Positions 1 to 6,944 of a stretch of 8,720 nucleotides of DNA are shown piece by piece. Every line of letters starts with the position of its first letter. The first letter of the stretch is position 1. The position numbers and the translations under genes are program-made. Below the pieces are notes generated by a model. The model was not told the DNA's origin and did not search any database. It saw only the letters and a list, made by a program, of their open reading frames with translations. Source of the DNA: Actinomycetota bacterium (GTDB lineage Bacteria > Actinomycetota > Actinomycetes > Streptosporangiales > Streptosporangiaceae). Location: contig PMOU01000466.1 of NCBI GenBank assembly GCA_003161205.1, positions 1-8,720 of the forward strand, written 5' to 3'.

Positions 1-64
1 ATCCAGTCAAGATCGAAGGCGACGACGTTTACGTCGCGCTCACCATAAGCAACAAGGAGTCATA

Positions 65-65
<1 letters not shown>
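1..65 (+). CDS. C-terminal end of a probable Rieske-type ferredoxin of the SUF operon (partial)
   Basis: An open frame entering from the left edge (codons from position 3) encodes the last 20 residues, PVKIEGDDVYVALTISNKES, and stops at TAG 63-65. The stop shares its final G with the GTG start of sufC, so the two genes are translationally coupled. In actinobacterial SUF operons a small Rieske-like [2Fe-2S] ferredoxin ('non-heme iron oxygenase ferredoxin subunit') commonly sits between sufD and sufC. The short beta-strand-like tail with an ExDDVYVAL pattern fits its C-terminus. The cluster-binding Cys/His residues lie outside the window, so the identity rests on context and the tail only. A SufD end is the main alternative. 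Confidence 0.6.
54..59 (+). promoter_or_regulatory. Ribosome binding site of sufC
   Basis: AAGGAG lies 5 nt before the GTG at 65-67, inside the last codons of the upstream gene. It supports GTG 65 as the sufC start even though it is not ATG. Confidence 0.8.
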
Positions 66-2097
<2,032 letters not shown>

Positions 2098-2137
2098 ATG
2101 TGGTTCCACCGGGATGATGGTGCTGGCTTTCAGTGTT

Positions 2138-2141
2138 GGAG
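2138..2141 (+). promoter_or_regulatory. Ribosome binding site deciding the sufU start
   Basis: GGAG lies 9 nt before ATG 2151. In-frame GTG 2133 lies upstream of this site and has no comparable purine-rich sequence, and GTG 2148 is 6 nt away. ATG 2151 gives a MPLESMYQ N-terminus that matches the usual SufU beginning (M-x-L-x-SMYQ). Confidence 0.6.
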
Positions 2142-2150
2142 CAACACGTG

Positions 2151-2615
2151 ATGCCACTCGAGTCGATGTACCAGGAGATCATCCTGGATCACTACCGCAA
2201 CCCCCACCACAAGGGCCTGCGGGATCCCTTTGACGCCGAGGTTCATCACGTCAACCCGGTCTGCGGCGACGAGGTCACGCTGCGGGTGTCCCTCAAGGAC
2301 GTCGGCGGCGAGCCGGTGGTCGAGGATGTGTCGTACGAATCGCTTGGCTGCTCGATCAGCCAGGCGAGCGCGTCGGTGATGAGCGATCTCGTCATCGGCA
2401 AGCCGGTGAGTGAGGCCATGACCATCAGCCAGGCGTTCCTCGAGCTCATGCAGTCCAAGGGGGCCCGGGCCGATGGAGAACCTGACGAGGACGTGCTGGA
2501 GGATGCGGTGGCGTTTGCCGGCGTCTCGAAGTACCCCGCCAGGATCAAGTGCGCCCTGCTCGGCTGGATGGCATGGAAGGATGCGACCGCGCAGGCCATG
2601 GAGGTAGAGCAATGA
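2151..2615 (+). CDS. sufU: SufU, zinc-dependent sulfurtransferase partner of SufS
   Basis: SufU takes the persulfide sulfur from SufS in Gram-positive and actinobacterial SUF systems. From ATG 2151 the protein has 154 residues, which is normal. The zinc and active-site residues are all present: C38 and D40 in NPVCGDE, C67 in SLGCSISQAS, and C134 in PARIKCALLGW. The spacer between the second and third cysteine is the longer SufU type, unlike IscU, which lacks this insertion. The C-terminal KYPARIKCALLGWMAWKDA block is highly typical. The gene lies 53 bp after sufS, and its stop overlaps the next start (ATGA, 2612-2615). An upstream in-frame GTG at 2133 would add six residues and is less likely. 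No residue expected of an active SufU is missing. Confidence 0.96.
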   Translation: MPLESMYQEIILDHYRNPHHKGLRDPFDAEVHHVNPVCGDEVTLRVSLKDVGGEPVVEDVSYESLGCSISQASASVMSDLVIGKPVSEAMTISQAFLELMQSKGARADGEPDEDVLEDAVAFAGVSKYPARIKCALLGWMAWKDATAQAMEVEQ

Positions 2616-3037
2616 CGGAGAACGCGACTACGGAGTCCGAGCCTGAGGTGGCCGCCGCGCCGGTGACGGCGGAGACCGCGGGGGAGCCTGCCGAGCTCAC
2701 GCCTGCCGGGCTGAGCCCCGCTGAGCTCACCCCTGAGCAGGCGGATGTGCTCGAGGCGCTGCGCGACGTGGTCGACCCCGAACTCGGGATCAACGTCGTC
2801 GACCTCGGCCTGGTCTACGGCGTCGACGTCGACGACGAGCGGATCGCCACCATCGACATGACCCTGACCAGCGCCGCGTGCCCGCTGACGGACGTGATCG
2901 AGGATCAGGCCCGGGAAGCCCTGGAGGGCCTGGTGGCCGAGTTCCGCATCAACTGGGTCTGGCTGCCGCCGTGGGGCCCGGAGAGCATCACCGATGACGG
3001 GCGCGAGCAGCTCCGCGCCCTCGGCTTCAACATCTGA
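2612..3037 (+). CDS. sufT: SufT-like DUF59 (MIP18 family) Fe-S maturation protein
   Basis: This 141-residue protein has a DUF59/MIP18-like domain from about residue 42 to the end. Conserved blocks are DVVDPELGINVVDLGLVYGV (52-71), MTLTSAACPL with the family cysteine C90, and the C-terminal NWVWLPPWGPESIT. SufT-type proteins act late, in maturation or delivery of Fe-S clusters to client enzymes. Residues 1-41 are an acidic, Ala/Pro/Thr-rich low-complexity extension that includes a degenerate repeat (ELTPAGLSPAELTPEQA, 28-44). It is probably disordered and is variable in the family. The start ATG 2612 has GGAGG (2600-2604) 7 nt upstream and overlaps the sufU stop by 4 bp. An earlier in-frame start inside sufU is not supported. 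This is the last gene of the operon and is followed by a strong hairpin. Confidence 0.93.
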   Translation: MTENATTESEPEVAAAPVTAETAGEPAELTPAGLSPAELTPEQADVLEALRDVVDPELGINVVDLGLVYGVDVDDERIATIDMTLTSAACPLTDVIEDQAREALEGLVAEFRINWVWLPPWGPESITDDGREQLRALGFNI

Positions 3038-3061
3038 GGCCCGCTACCCCGGCTGCCGCTG

Positions 3062-3106
3062 GACCCCGGCGGCCTGGACCCGGCGGGTCCAGGCCGTCCC
3101 GGGGTT
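3062..3106. terminator. Bidirectional hairpin terminator between convergent genes
   Basis: The inner stem is a perfect 11-bp inverted repeat (3071-3081 with 3085-3095, loop GGC). It is extended by a C3070-G3096 pair, a two-base bulge and an outer 7-bp perfect stem (3063-3069 with 3099-3105). The stem starts 24 bp after the sufT stop, and its right end touches the stop codon of the minus-strand gene (3106-3108), so one structure can serve both transcripts. There is no T tract on either side, as is common for actinobacterial terminators. Confidence 0.8.
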
Positions 3107-4029
3107 CAGGCGCGAACGTAGAACGGCTCGGCGTAGGCGGAGATCCACTCATCGAGCTGGTCCGGCTCGCCTTCGCCAGGAAACGTCACGTCGATGGGAA
3201 AGCCCTGATCAGGCACCTCGCGCACACCCTGCTCGATCGCGCTGATGACCTCATCGCGGACCGATTCAGCGGCCGGGTCGGCCAGCGTGACCGAGATGAT
3301 GAGACCCTCGCCCTGGCCGGGAACCGACAGCCACGCCCGCGAGGCCTGCCAGACCTCGGGCATGACCTGCAGGGCGGTCCGGATCTCGCTGAGGAGCATG
3401 AGCGGATCGGCAGGCGGCCGGCCTACGCGGACCTGAGCACCGTCCGTGACCACGAGGTTCGCGGCCAGGTAGCCGACACCTTCGGGATAGATGGGCACGC
3501 TGGCCAGCGCGCCCGGGTTCAGCGCGATGCCGACTCCGGTCGGCATCAGCCGGGCCAGTTCGGCGGCTGGTACCACGATGTGCGGCATGGCCGAGAACGG
3601 GATATCGCCGGCCGGGCCACGGGAGTCGTCGGCTTCGCCCTTGCTCTGCGCGGGCACCGTGCTCTGGACCAGGGGATGCCCGAGCCACTCGGCCAGCCGC
3701 TGGGCCGAGGTGAAGGCGGGGACGAACTCGGCCCCGAGGTAGGTGACCGTCGGCAGCAGCACGGCGGATCCGTCCGTCACCGGGCGGTCGTCAGGCAGCG
3801 GGAGCCACAGCCGTCCTCGGCTAAGCTCATCCAGCAGGTCAGTGACCCGGTCAGGATCCTTGACGGCGGCGGCGAGGGCATGCTCAATAACCGCGGAGGA
3901 ATGCGGGTTGGTATGGCCGCCGTCCGGCTGAGCCTTGCCCCCGAGTCCCCAGCCCCCGTCCCCTGGCCGGATGAAGGTGCCACCCTGGGACATCGCGGAG
4001 CCTGGATGGGTCGTAGTCATCAGCTTCAT
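3106..4029 (-). CDS. sseB: SseB family protein (SseB N- and C-terminal domains)
   Basis: The preferred start gives 307 residues. A Gly-rich, probably disordered N-terminus (about 14-38) precedes an SseB-type domain (about 45-165), recognisable by ALAAAVKDPDRVTDLLDEL, a RLWLPLPDD strand and a VTYLGAEFVPAFTSAQRL block. An SseB C-terminal-like domain (about 200-307) contains DPLMLLSEIRTALQVMPEVW and ends AEPFYVRA. There is no signal peptide or membrane segment. The family is named after an E. coli protein linked to serine sensitivity; its biochemical role is not established. ATG 4029 has AAGGA 8 nt upstream, whereas an in-frame GTG at 4068 would add 13 residues without a ribosome binding site. 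The gene converges on the SUF operon and diverges from the acVLRF1 gene, so it is a single-gene unit. Confidence 0.85.
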   Translation of the reverse strand: MKLMTTTHPGSAMSQGGTFIRPGDGGWGLGGKAQPDGGHTNPHSSAVIEHALAAAVKDPDRVTDLLDELSRGRLWLPLPDDRPVTDGSAVLLPTVTYLGAEFVPAFTSAQRLAEWLGHPLVQSTVPAQSKGEADDSRGPAGDIPFSAMPHIVVPAAELARLMPTGVGIALNPGALASVPIYPEGVGYLAANLVVTDGAQVRVGRPPADPLMLLSEIRTALQVMPEVWQASRAWLSVPGQGEGLIISVTLADPAAESVRDEVISAIEQGVREVPDQGFPIDVTFPGEGEPDQLDEWISAYAEPFYVRA

Positions 4030-4149
4030 GTCGGTGTTCCTTAGCCCTGTTTTTTCATCAACTGGCACGGTTGTGTCGGCTGCGCCGGGGGGAGACGCGG
4101 GGTCAGGGACCCCATAGTACGGATAGTAAACATGCCAAGGCAGGGTGTA
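4030..4149. promoter_or_regulatory. Shared divergent promoter region of sseB and acVLRF1
   Basis: This is the only space for promoters of both divergent genes. On the minus strand, TACTAT occurs twice (4123-4128 and 4114-4119), each a fair -10 match; neither has a convincing -35. On the + strand, GATAGT (4122-4127) could serve as a -10. A perfect 6-bp dyad with a 3-nt spacer (4099-4104 GGGGTC, 4108-4113 GACCCC) lies beside these boxes and could be an operator or a hairpin in the sseB leader. Promoter assignment is weak; the dyad and the repeats are directly visible. Confidence 0.4.
4038..4042 (-). promoter_or_regulatory. Ribosome binding site deciding the sseB start
   Basis: Read on the minus strand, AAGGA lies 8 nt before ATG 4029. 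The alternative in-frame start GTG 4068 has no purine-rich sequence upstream, so the shorter protein is preferred. Confidence 0.6.
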
Positions 4150-4926
4150 ATGAAGAATCCCGCTGCGGGCGGCGGCCGCTGGGTGGAAGTTCCGCCAGAG
4201 CGCCTAGTGTCCTGGATCGTCGCGTTTGAACGTCGTCATGGCGGCGCCGTCCTAGCAGCTCACGGACATGCGGACGGCTCCCTGACCGTCACGGCCGCGG
4301 ATGGCGCCAGCGCGGAATGCCATCCGCCCTTCCCGCCCGCCCGGGAGGCCGCGGGGCCCGGTCGGGCGGGCGAGGCTGGTCTGCCGGTCGGGTCTGGTCT
4401 GCCGGTCGGGTCCGGCCTGCCGGTCGGGTCCGGGCCTGACCCGCAGGCCGCGGTGCGGGCGATGGCGGCGCAGGCCGCCGCGGACCGCACCGTGGGTGTC
4501 CTGCTCGTGCGCCTGGGCGGCTACGCGGCCGGCGTCTTCGCCGGCTCGCCGCCCGAGCTGGTCAGCTCGAAGACCGGAAGCAGGCCGGTGCACGGCCGCA
4601 GCGCGGCGGGCGGCTGGTCCCAGCACCGTTTCGCCCGGCGCAGGGACAATCAGGCCGCCACCGCGCTGCGCGCGGCGGCCGATGCCGCGGCCGGGGTCTT
4701 CGGCCGGTACGGCCCGGACGGGCTGGACGCCGTGGTGCTCGGCGGGGATAAGCGAGCTGCCGCAGGGCTCCGCGGCGATGCGCGGCTGGCGCCGTACCTG
4801 GACCTCGCCGTCGACCGGTTCCTCACCGTCCCTGACCCGCGGCTCGCCGTACTGCGGGATAGCCCGCGCGACTTCCTGGCCATCCGCATCCGGCTGACCG
4901 AGCCGGAACCAGAGCAGGTACGTTAA
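4150..4926 (+). CDS. acVLRF1 family peptidyl-tRNA hydrolase / Vms1-like release factor
   Basis: The protein has 258 residues and resembles the actinobacterial VLRF1 family, relatives of eukaryotic Vms1/ANKZF1 and of the eRF1 catalytic domain. Those proteins cleave peptidyl-tRNA on stalled ribosomes. Recognition rests on the N-terminal PAAGGGRWVEVPPERL block (4-19), the core strand VGVLLVRLGGYAAGVFAG, and the loop KTGSRPVHGRSAAGGWSQHRFARRR, whose Q158 is the presumed catalytic glutamine (GGWSQ, 154-158). A GGDKRA motif and the LDLAVDRFLTVPDPR block follow. Between residues about 60 and 100 is a low-complexity Gly/Pro insertion carrying three GLPVGS repeats. ATG 4150 is chosen because AAGG and CAGGG lie 4-9 nt upstream and the family begins close to PAAGGG; ATG 4132 would add six residues, possibly from a leaderless transcript. 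It lies upstream of and in the same direction as an ABC-F gene, also ribosome-acting. Confidence 0.85.
   Translation: MKNPAAGGGRWVEVPPERLVSWIVAFERRHGGAVLAAHGHADGSLTVTAADGASAECHPPFPPAREAAGPGRAGEAGLPVGSGLPVGSGLPVGSGPDPQAAVRAMAAQAAADRTVGVLLVRLGGYAAGVFAGSPPELVSSKTGSRPVHGRSAAGGWSQHRFARRRDNQAATALRAAADAAAGVFGRYGPDGLDAVVLGGDKRAAAGLRGDARLAPYLDLAVDRFLTVPDPRLAVLRDSPRDFLAIRIRLTEPEPEQVR
4378..4431 (+). repeat. Three in-frame 18-bp tandem repeats in the acVLRF1 gene
   Basis: Three consecutive 18-bp units encode GLPVGS three times (residues 77-94). The units differ only by synonymous changes (GGT/GGC and TCT/TCC). Because 18 bp is a multiple of three, gain or loss of units keeps the frame. The repeat sits in a Gly/Pro-rich linker, so length variation would probably be tolerated. 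Confidence 0.9.
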
Positions 4927-4982
4927 TCCCCGCATCAGCGAACTCCGCGCTGGTGAAAGCCCCCGGACCCAACCACGACGAT

Positions 4983-5018
4983 GGTCCATAGGTGTTGCGG
5001 GAACAACACCGATGGTCC
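4983..5018 (+). terminator. 36-nt imperfect inverted repeat after acVLRF1, probable terminator
   Basis: Two 15-nt arms (4983-4997 and 5004-5018) pair at 13 of 15 positions around a 6-nt loop. The core is the perfect pair GGTGTTG / CAACACC, then CCAT / ATGG and GG / CC, separated by single mismatches. A pyrimidine-rich stretch GTTGTTGTCTCTCT follows (5019-5032), which fits a Rho-independent terminator 57 bp after the acVLRF1 stop. The nonamer CGATGGTCC also occurs as a direct repeat (4979-4987, 5010-5018), so a protein-binding operator is the alternative reading. Confidence 0.55.
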
Positions 5019-5175
5019 GTTGTTGTCTCTCTAGGGCGAGAGCAGGGCCAAACGGATGCGCCGGCTGGGACGGGTGGGGTTTTTGGGGCTGGGCCAGCTT
5101 TCGTCAGGCGCCGCGGGGCCAGCCGCGGGGCTGGCGAGGCACTACGACCGGATAGCCCGAGGTCCGCAGGCCAGG

Positions 5176-5181
5176 TAAAGT
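5176..5181 (+). promoter_or_regulatory. Candidate -10 box for the ABC-F transcript
   Basis: TAAAGT matches the actinobacterial TANNNT pattern. Transcription would begin near 5188-5189, exactly at a GTG that opens a short reading frame, the spacing expected for a leaderless start. The -35 region (around 5152-5158) is poor, which is not unusual in this group. No AT-rich WhiB7-type element is visible immediately upstream. Confidence 0.4.
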
Positions 5182-5188
5182 AGAAGGC

Positions 5189-5230
5189 GTGCTGCAACAG
5201 CGGATTAGGGACACGCCAAGGCCGTGTTAG
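5189..5230 (+). CDS. Possible 13-residue leader peptide upstream of the ABC-F gene
   Basis: GTG 5189 opens a frame encoding MLQQRIRDTPRPC and ends at TAG 5228-5230. It begins 7 nt after the end of the candidate -10 box, so it could be translated as a leaderless mRNA; no usable ribosome binding site precedes it. It contains codons uncommon in this GC-rich genome (CAA, ATT, CCA, TGT). Its last codons and stop lie in the arms of a hairpin (GGGA...TCCC, 5208-5234), so ribosome position could change leader folding, as in ribosome-mediated attenuation of antibiotic-resistance ABC-F genes. A second frame, GTG 5224 to TAA 5268, overlaps its stop but has a badly spaced ribosome binding site. The ORF could be a chance occurrence. 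Confidence 0.35.
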   Translation: MLQQRIRDTPRPC

Positions 5231-5292
5231 TCCCCGGGGGACGTGCTGGTCCGAGGACGAACCCGTAAAGCCCTCCCGAACCCTCCGCGTGC

Positions 5293-5311
5293 GGGGGACC
5301 CATCCCCCTTT
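5293..5311 (+). promoter_or_regulatory. Terminator-like hairpin in the ABC-F leader (candidate attenuator)
   Basis: GGGGGA (5293-5298) pairs perfectly with TCCCCC (5303-5308) around a CCCA loop and is followed by TTT. The same G run can instead pair with a second C run (5312-5316), with CGCG (5286-5289) meeting CGCG (5318-5321). It sits 22 nt before the ABC-F ribosome binding site. Separately, GAGGACG (5253-5259) is complementary to CGTCCTC (5324-5330), which abuts that site. The alternative pairings fit a regulatory leader, but regulation is inferred. Confidence 0.4.
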
Positions 5312-5345
5312 CCCCCTCGCGTCCGTCCTCAGGAGCAGCTAGATC

Positions 5346-6944
5346 ATGATCGTGGCAAGCGACATCGAACTTCGGGCTGGCGCGCGCCTGCTGCTTGAAG
5401 GCGCGTCGTTCCAGGTGAGTGCCGGAGACCGGATCGGCCTGGTCGGCCGGAACGGCGCGGGGAAAACCACGCTGGCCAAGGTGCTGGCCGGGCAAGCCCA
5501 GCCGATCGCGGGTGCGGTCCGCCAGTCGGGCACCGTCGGATATCTGCCGCAGGACCCGCGGACCGGGAACCTGGAGATGCTCGCGATCGACCGGGTGCTG
5601 TCGGCTCGCGGGCTCGACCAGCTGCGGGCCGACCTGCGCGTGGCGGAAGCAGAGATGGCCGACCCCGACGCGGCCGCGGCGGCCGACGCCATCCGCCGGT
5701 ACGGCAAGCTCGAGGAGCGGCTCGCGGTGCTCGGCGGGTACGCGGCCGAGTCGCAGGCCGCCTCGATCACCGCCAGCCTGGGCCTGCCCGACCGGGTGCT
5801 GCATCAGCCGCTGCAGACCCTGTCCGGCGGCCAGCGCCGCCGGGTCGAGCTGGCGAGGATCCTGTTCTCCGGCTCGGAGACCATGCTGCTCGACGAGCCG
5901 ACGAACCACCTGGACGCCGACTCCGTGGCCTGGCTGCGCGACCACCTCAAGACCTACCGCGGCGGGCTGGTCGTAATCAGTCACGATGTCGCGCTGCTCG
6001 CCGATGTGGTGAACAAGGTGTTCTACCTGGACGCGCAGCGGGCCTGCCTCGACATGTACAACCTGGGCTGGCGCGCCTACCTGCAGCAGCGTGAGAGCGA
6101 CGAGCGGCGCCGCAGGCGGGAGCGGGTGAACGCGGGCCGGCAGGCCGGCGCCTTGATGGCCCAGGCGGACAAGATGCGGGCCAAGGCGACCAAGGCCCGG
6201 GCCGCGCAGAACATGCAGCGCCGGGCCGAGCGGATGCTGTCCGGGGTCGAGGCCGAGCGCACCGCGGACCGGGTGGCCAAGCTCCGGTTCCCGGTACCCG
6301 CGCCCTGCGGCCGGACGCCCCTGGCTGCCGTCGGCCTGTCGAAGTCTTACGGGTCGGACGAGGTGTTCACCGGAGTCGACGTTGCCGTCGACCGGGGAAG
6401 CCGGGTCGTGGTGCTTGGCCTTAACGGCGCGGGAAAGACAACGCTGCTCCGGTTGCTGGCCGGGGTGGAAACTCCCGACACAGGAAAAGTCACTCCAGGA
6501 CACGGCCTGAGGCTTGGATATTACGCCCAGGAGCATGAAACCCTGGAAACTGATCGAACGGTTCTATCGCACATGCGTACCGCCGCACCTGACCTTACCG
6601 AATCGCAGCAGCGCAACGTTCTGGGGTCATTCCTGTTCTCCGGCGATGACGTGGAAAAGCCGGCCGGCGTGCTTTCCGGCGGGGAGAAGACAAGGCTGGC
6701 GCTGGCTCTTCTAGTTGTATCTGGTGCCAACGTGCTGCTTCTCGACGAGCCGACGAACAACCTGGATCCGGCGAGCCGGGAAGAAGTTCTCGGAGCGCTG
6801 AGAGGGTTCCGCGGCGCGATCGTTCTTGTGACTCATGATGAAGGTGCGGTTGAAGCGCTTTCACCAGAACGCGTTATCGTCCTGCCCGATGGCGTGGAAG
6901 ACGCGTGGAGCGAGGATTTCGCAGAACTTGTCGCGCTTGCCTAA
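5346..6944 (+). CDS. ABC-F family ATPase, Rv1473-like (ribosome-associated)
   Basis: This soluble protein of 532 residues has two ABC domains and no membrane segment. Domain 1 has Walker A GRNGAGKTT (34-42), signature LSGGQ (159-163), Walker B LLDEPTNHLD with E184, and switch H213. Domain 2 has Walker A GLNGAGKTT (358-366), signature LSGGE (443-447), LLDEPTNNLD with E468, and H497. Between them an Arg/Lys/Ala-rich helical linker (about 245-310) corresponds to the P-site tRNA interaction motif that enters the ribosomal E site. By recalled similarity it is an ortholog of M. tuberculosis Rv1473, which is placed in the WhiB7 antibiotic-response regulon. ATG 5346 has AGGAG 10 nt upstream. Codons ending in A/T rise sharply in the second half, which is odd. 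A small helix-turn-helix gene follows, as beside Rv1473. Confidence 0.92.
   Translation: MIVASDIELRAGARLLLEGASFQVSAGDRIGLVGRNGAGKTTLAKVLAGQAQPIAGAVRQSGTVGYLPQDPRTGNLEMLAIDRVLSARGLDQLRADLRVAEAEMADPDAAAAADAIRRYGKLEERLAVLGGYAAESQAASITASLGLPDRVLHQPLQTLSGGQRRRVELARILFSGSETMLLDEPTNHLDADSVAWLRDHLKTYRGGLVVISHDVALLADVVNKVFYLDAQRACLDMYNLGWRAYLQQRESDERRRRRERVNAGRQAGALMAQADKMRAKATKARAAQNMQRRAERMLSGVEAERTADRVAKLRFPVPAPCGRTPLAAVGLSKSYGSDEVFTGVDVAVDRGSRVVVLGLNGAGKTTLLRLLAGVETPDTGKVTPGHGLRLGYYAQEHETLETDRTVLSHMRTAAPDLTESQQRNVLGSFLFSGDDVEKPAGVLSGGEKTRLALALLVVSGANVLLLDEPTNNLDPASREEVLGALRGFRGAIVLVTHDEGAVEALSPERVIVLPDGVEDAWSEDFAELVALA

Larger units (their letters stand above)
4927..5345 (+). other. Non-coding leader and intergenic region upstream of the ABC-F gene
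   Basis: This 419-bp stretch has no convincing long gene; the reading frames crossing it do not resemble known proteins. From left to right it holds a long imperfect dyad (4983-5018) with a T-rich tail, a small CTCTC/GAGAG hairpin (5027-5042), and a set of mutually complementary GC-rich segments (5087-5135). These are followed by a candidate -10 box (5176-5181), a possible leaderless 13-codon ORF (5189-5230), competing GGGAC/GTCCC-type hairpins (5208-5252), a terminator-like hairpin (5293-5311) and the ABC-F ribosome binding site (AGGAG 5331-5335). The left part probably ends the acVLRF1 transcript. The right part is probably the 5' leader of the ABC-F mRNA. Confidence 0.6.

Noticed and set aside
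4252..4989. 245-codon minus-strand frame opposite acVLRF1
   Set aside because: It has a low-complexity Arg/Gly/Pro translation, including the reverse reading of the 18-bp repeats. It has no ribosome binding site or family resemblance.
5145..5175. WhiB7-type promoter (AT-rich element beside the -35) for the ABC-F gene
   Set aside because: It was expected from the Rv1473 connection, but the sequence upstream of TAAAGT is GC-rich with no A/T block, so no such site can be claimed.
4992..5183. 63-codon + strand frame across the ABC-F upstream region
   Set aside because: It has a non-ATG start inside the 4983-5018 hairpin, no ribosome binding site, and a Gly/Arg/Ala-rich translation with no resemblance to a known protein. 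It ends at the candidate promoter.
5236..5322. Known riboswitch class (for example guanidine or other ACGA-containing motifs) in the ABC-F leader
   Set aside because: Isolated ACGA and G/C-run hairpins are present, but the paired loop arrangement of any riboswitch consensus that I know could not be recognised.
5205..6536. 443-codon open frame on the minus strand opposite the ABC-F gene
   Set aside because: It is an antisense shadow of a high-GC coding sequence and has no domain resemblance. Its end coincides with the drop in GC3 of the ABC-F gene, as expected when stop triplets become more frequent.
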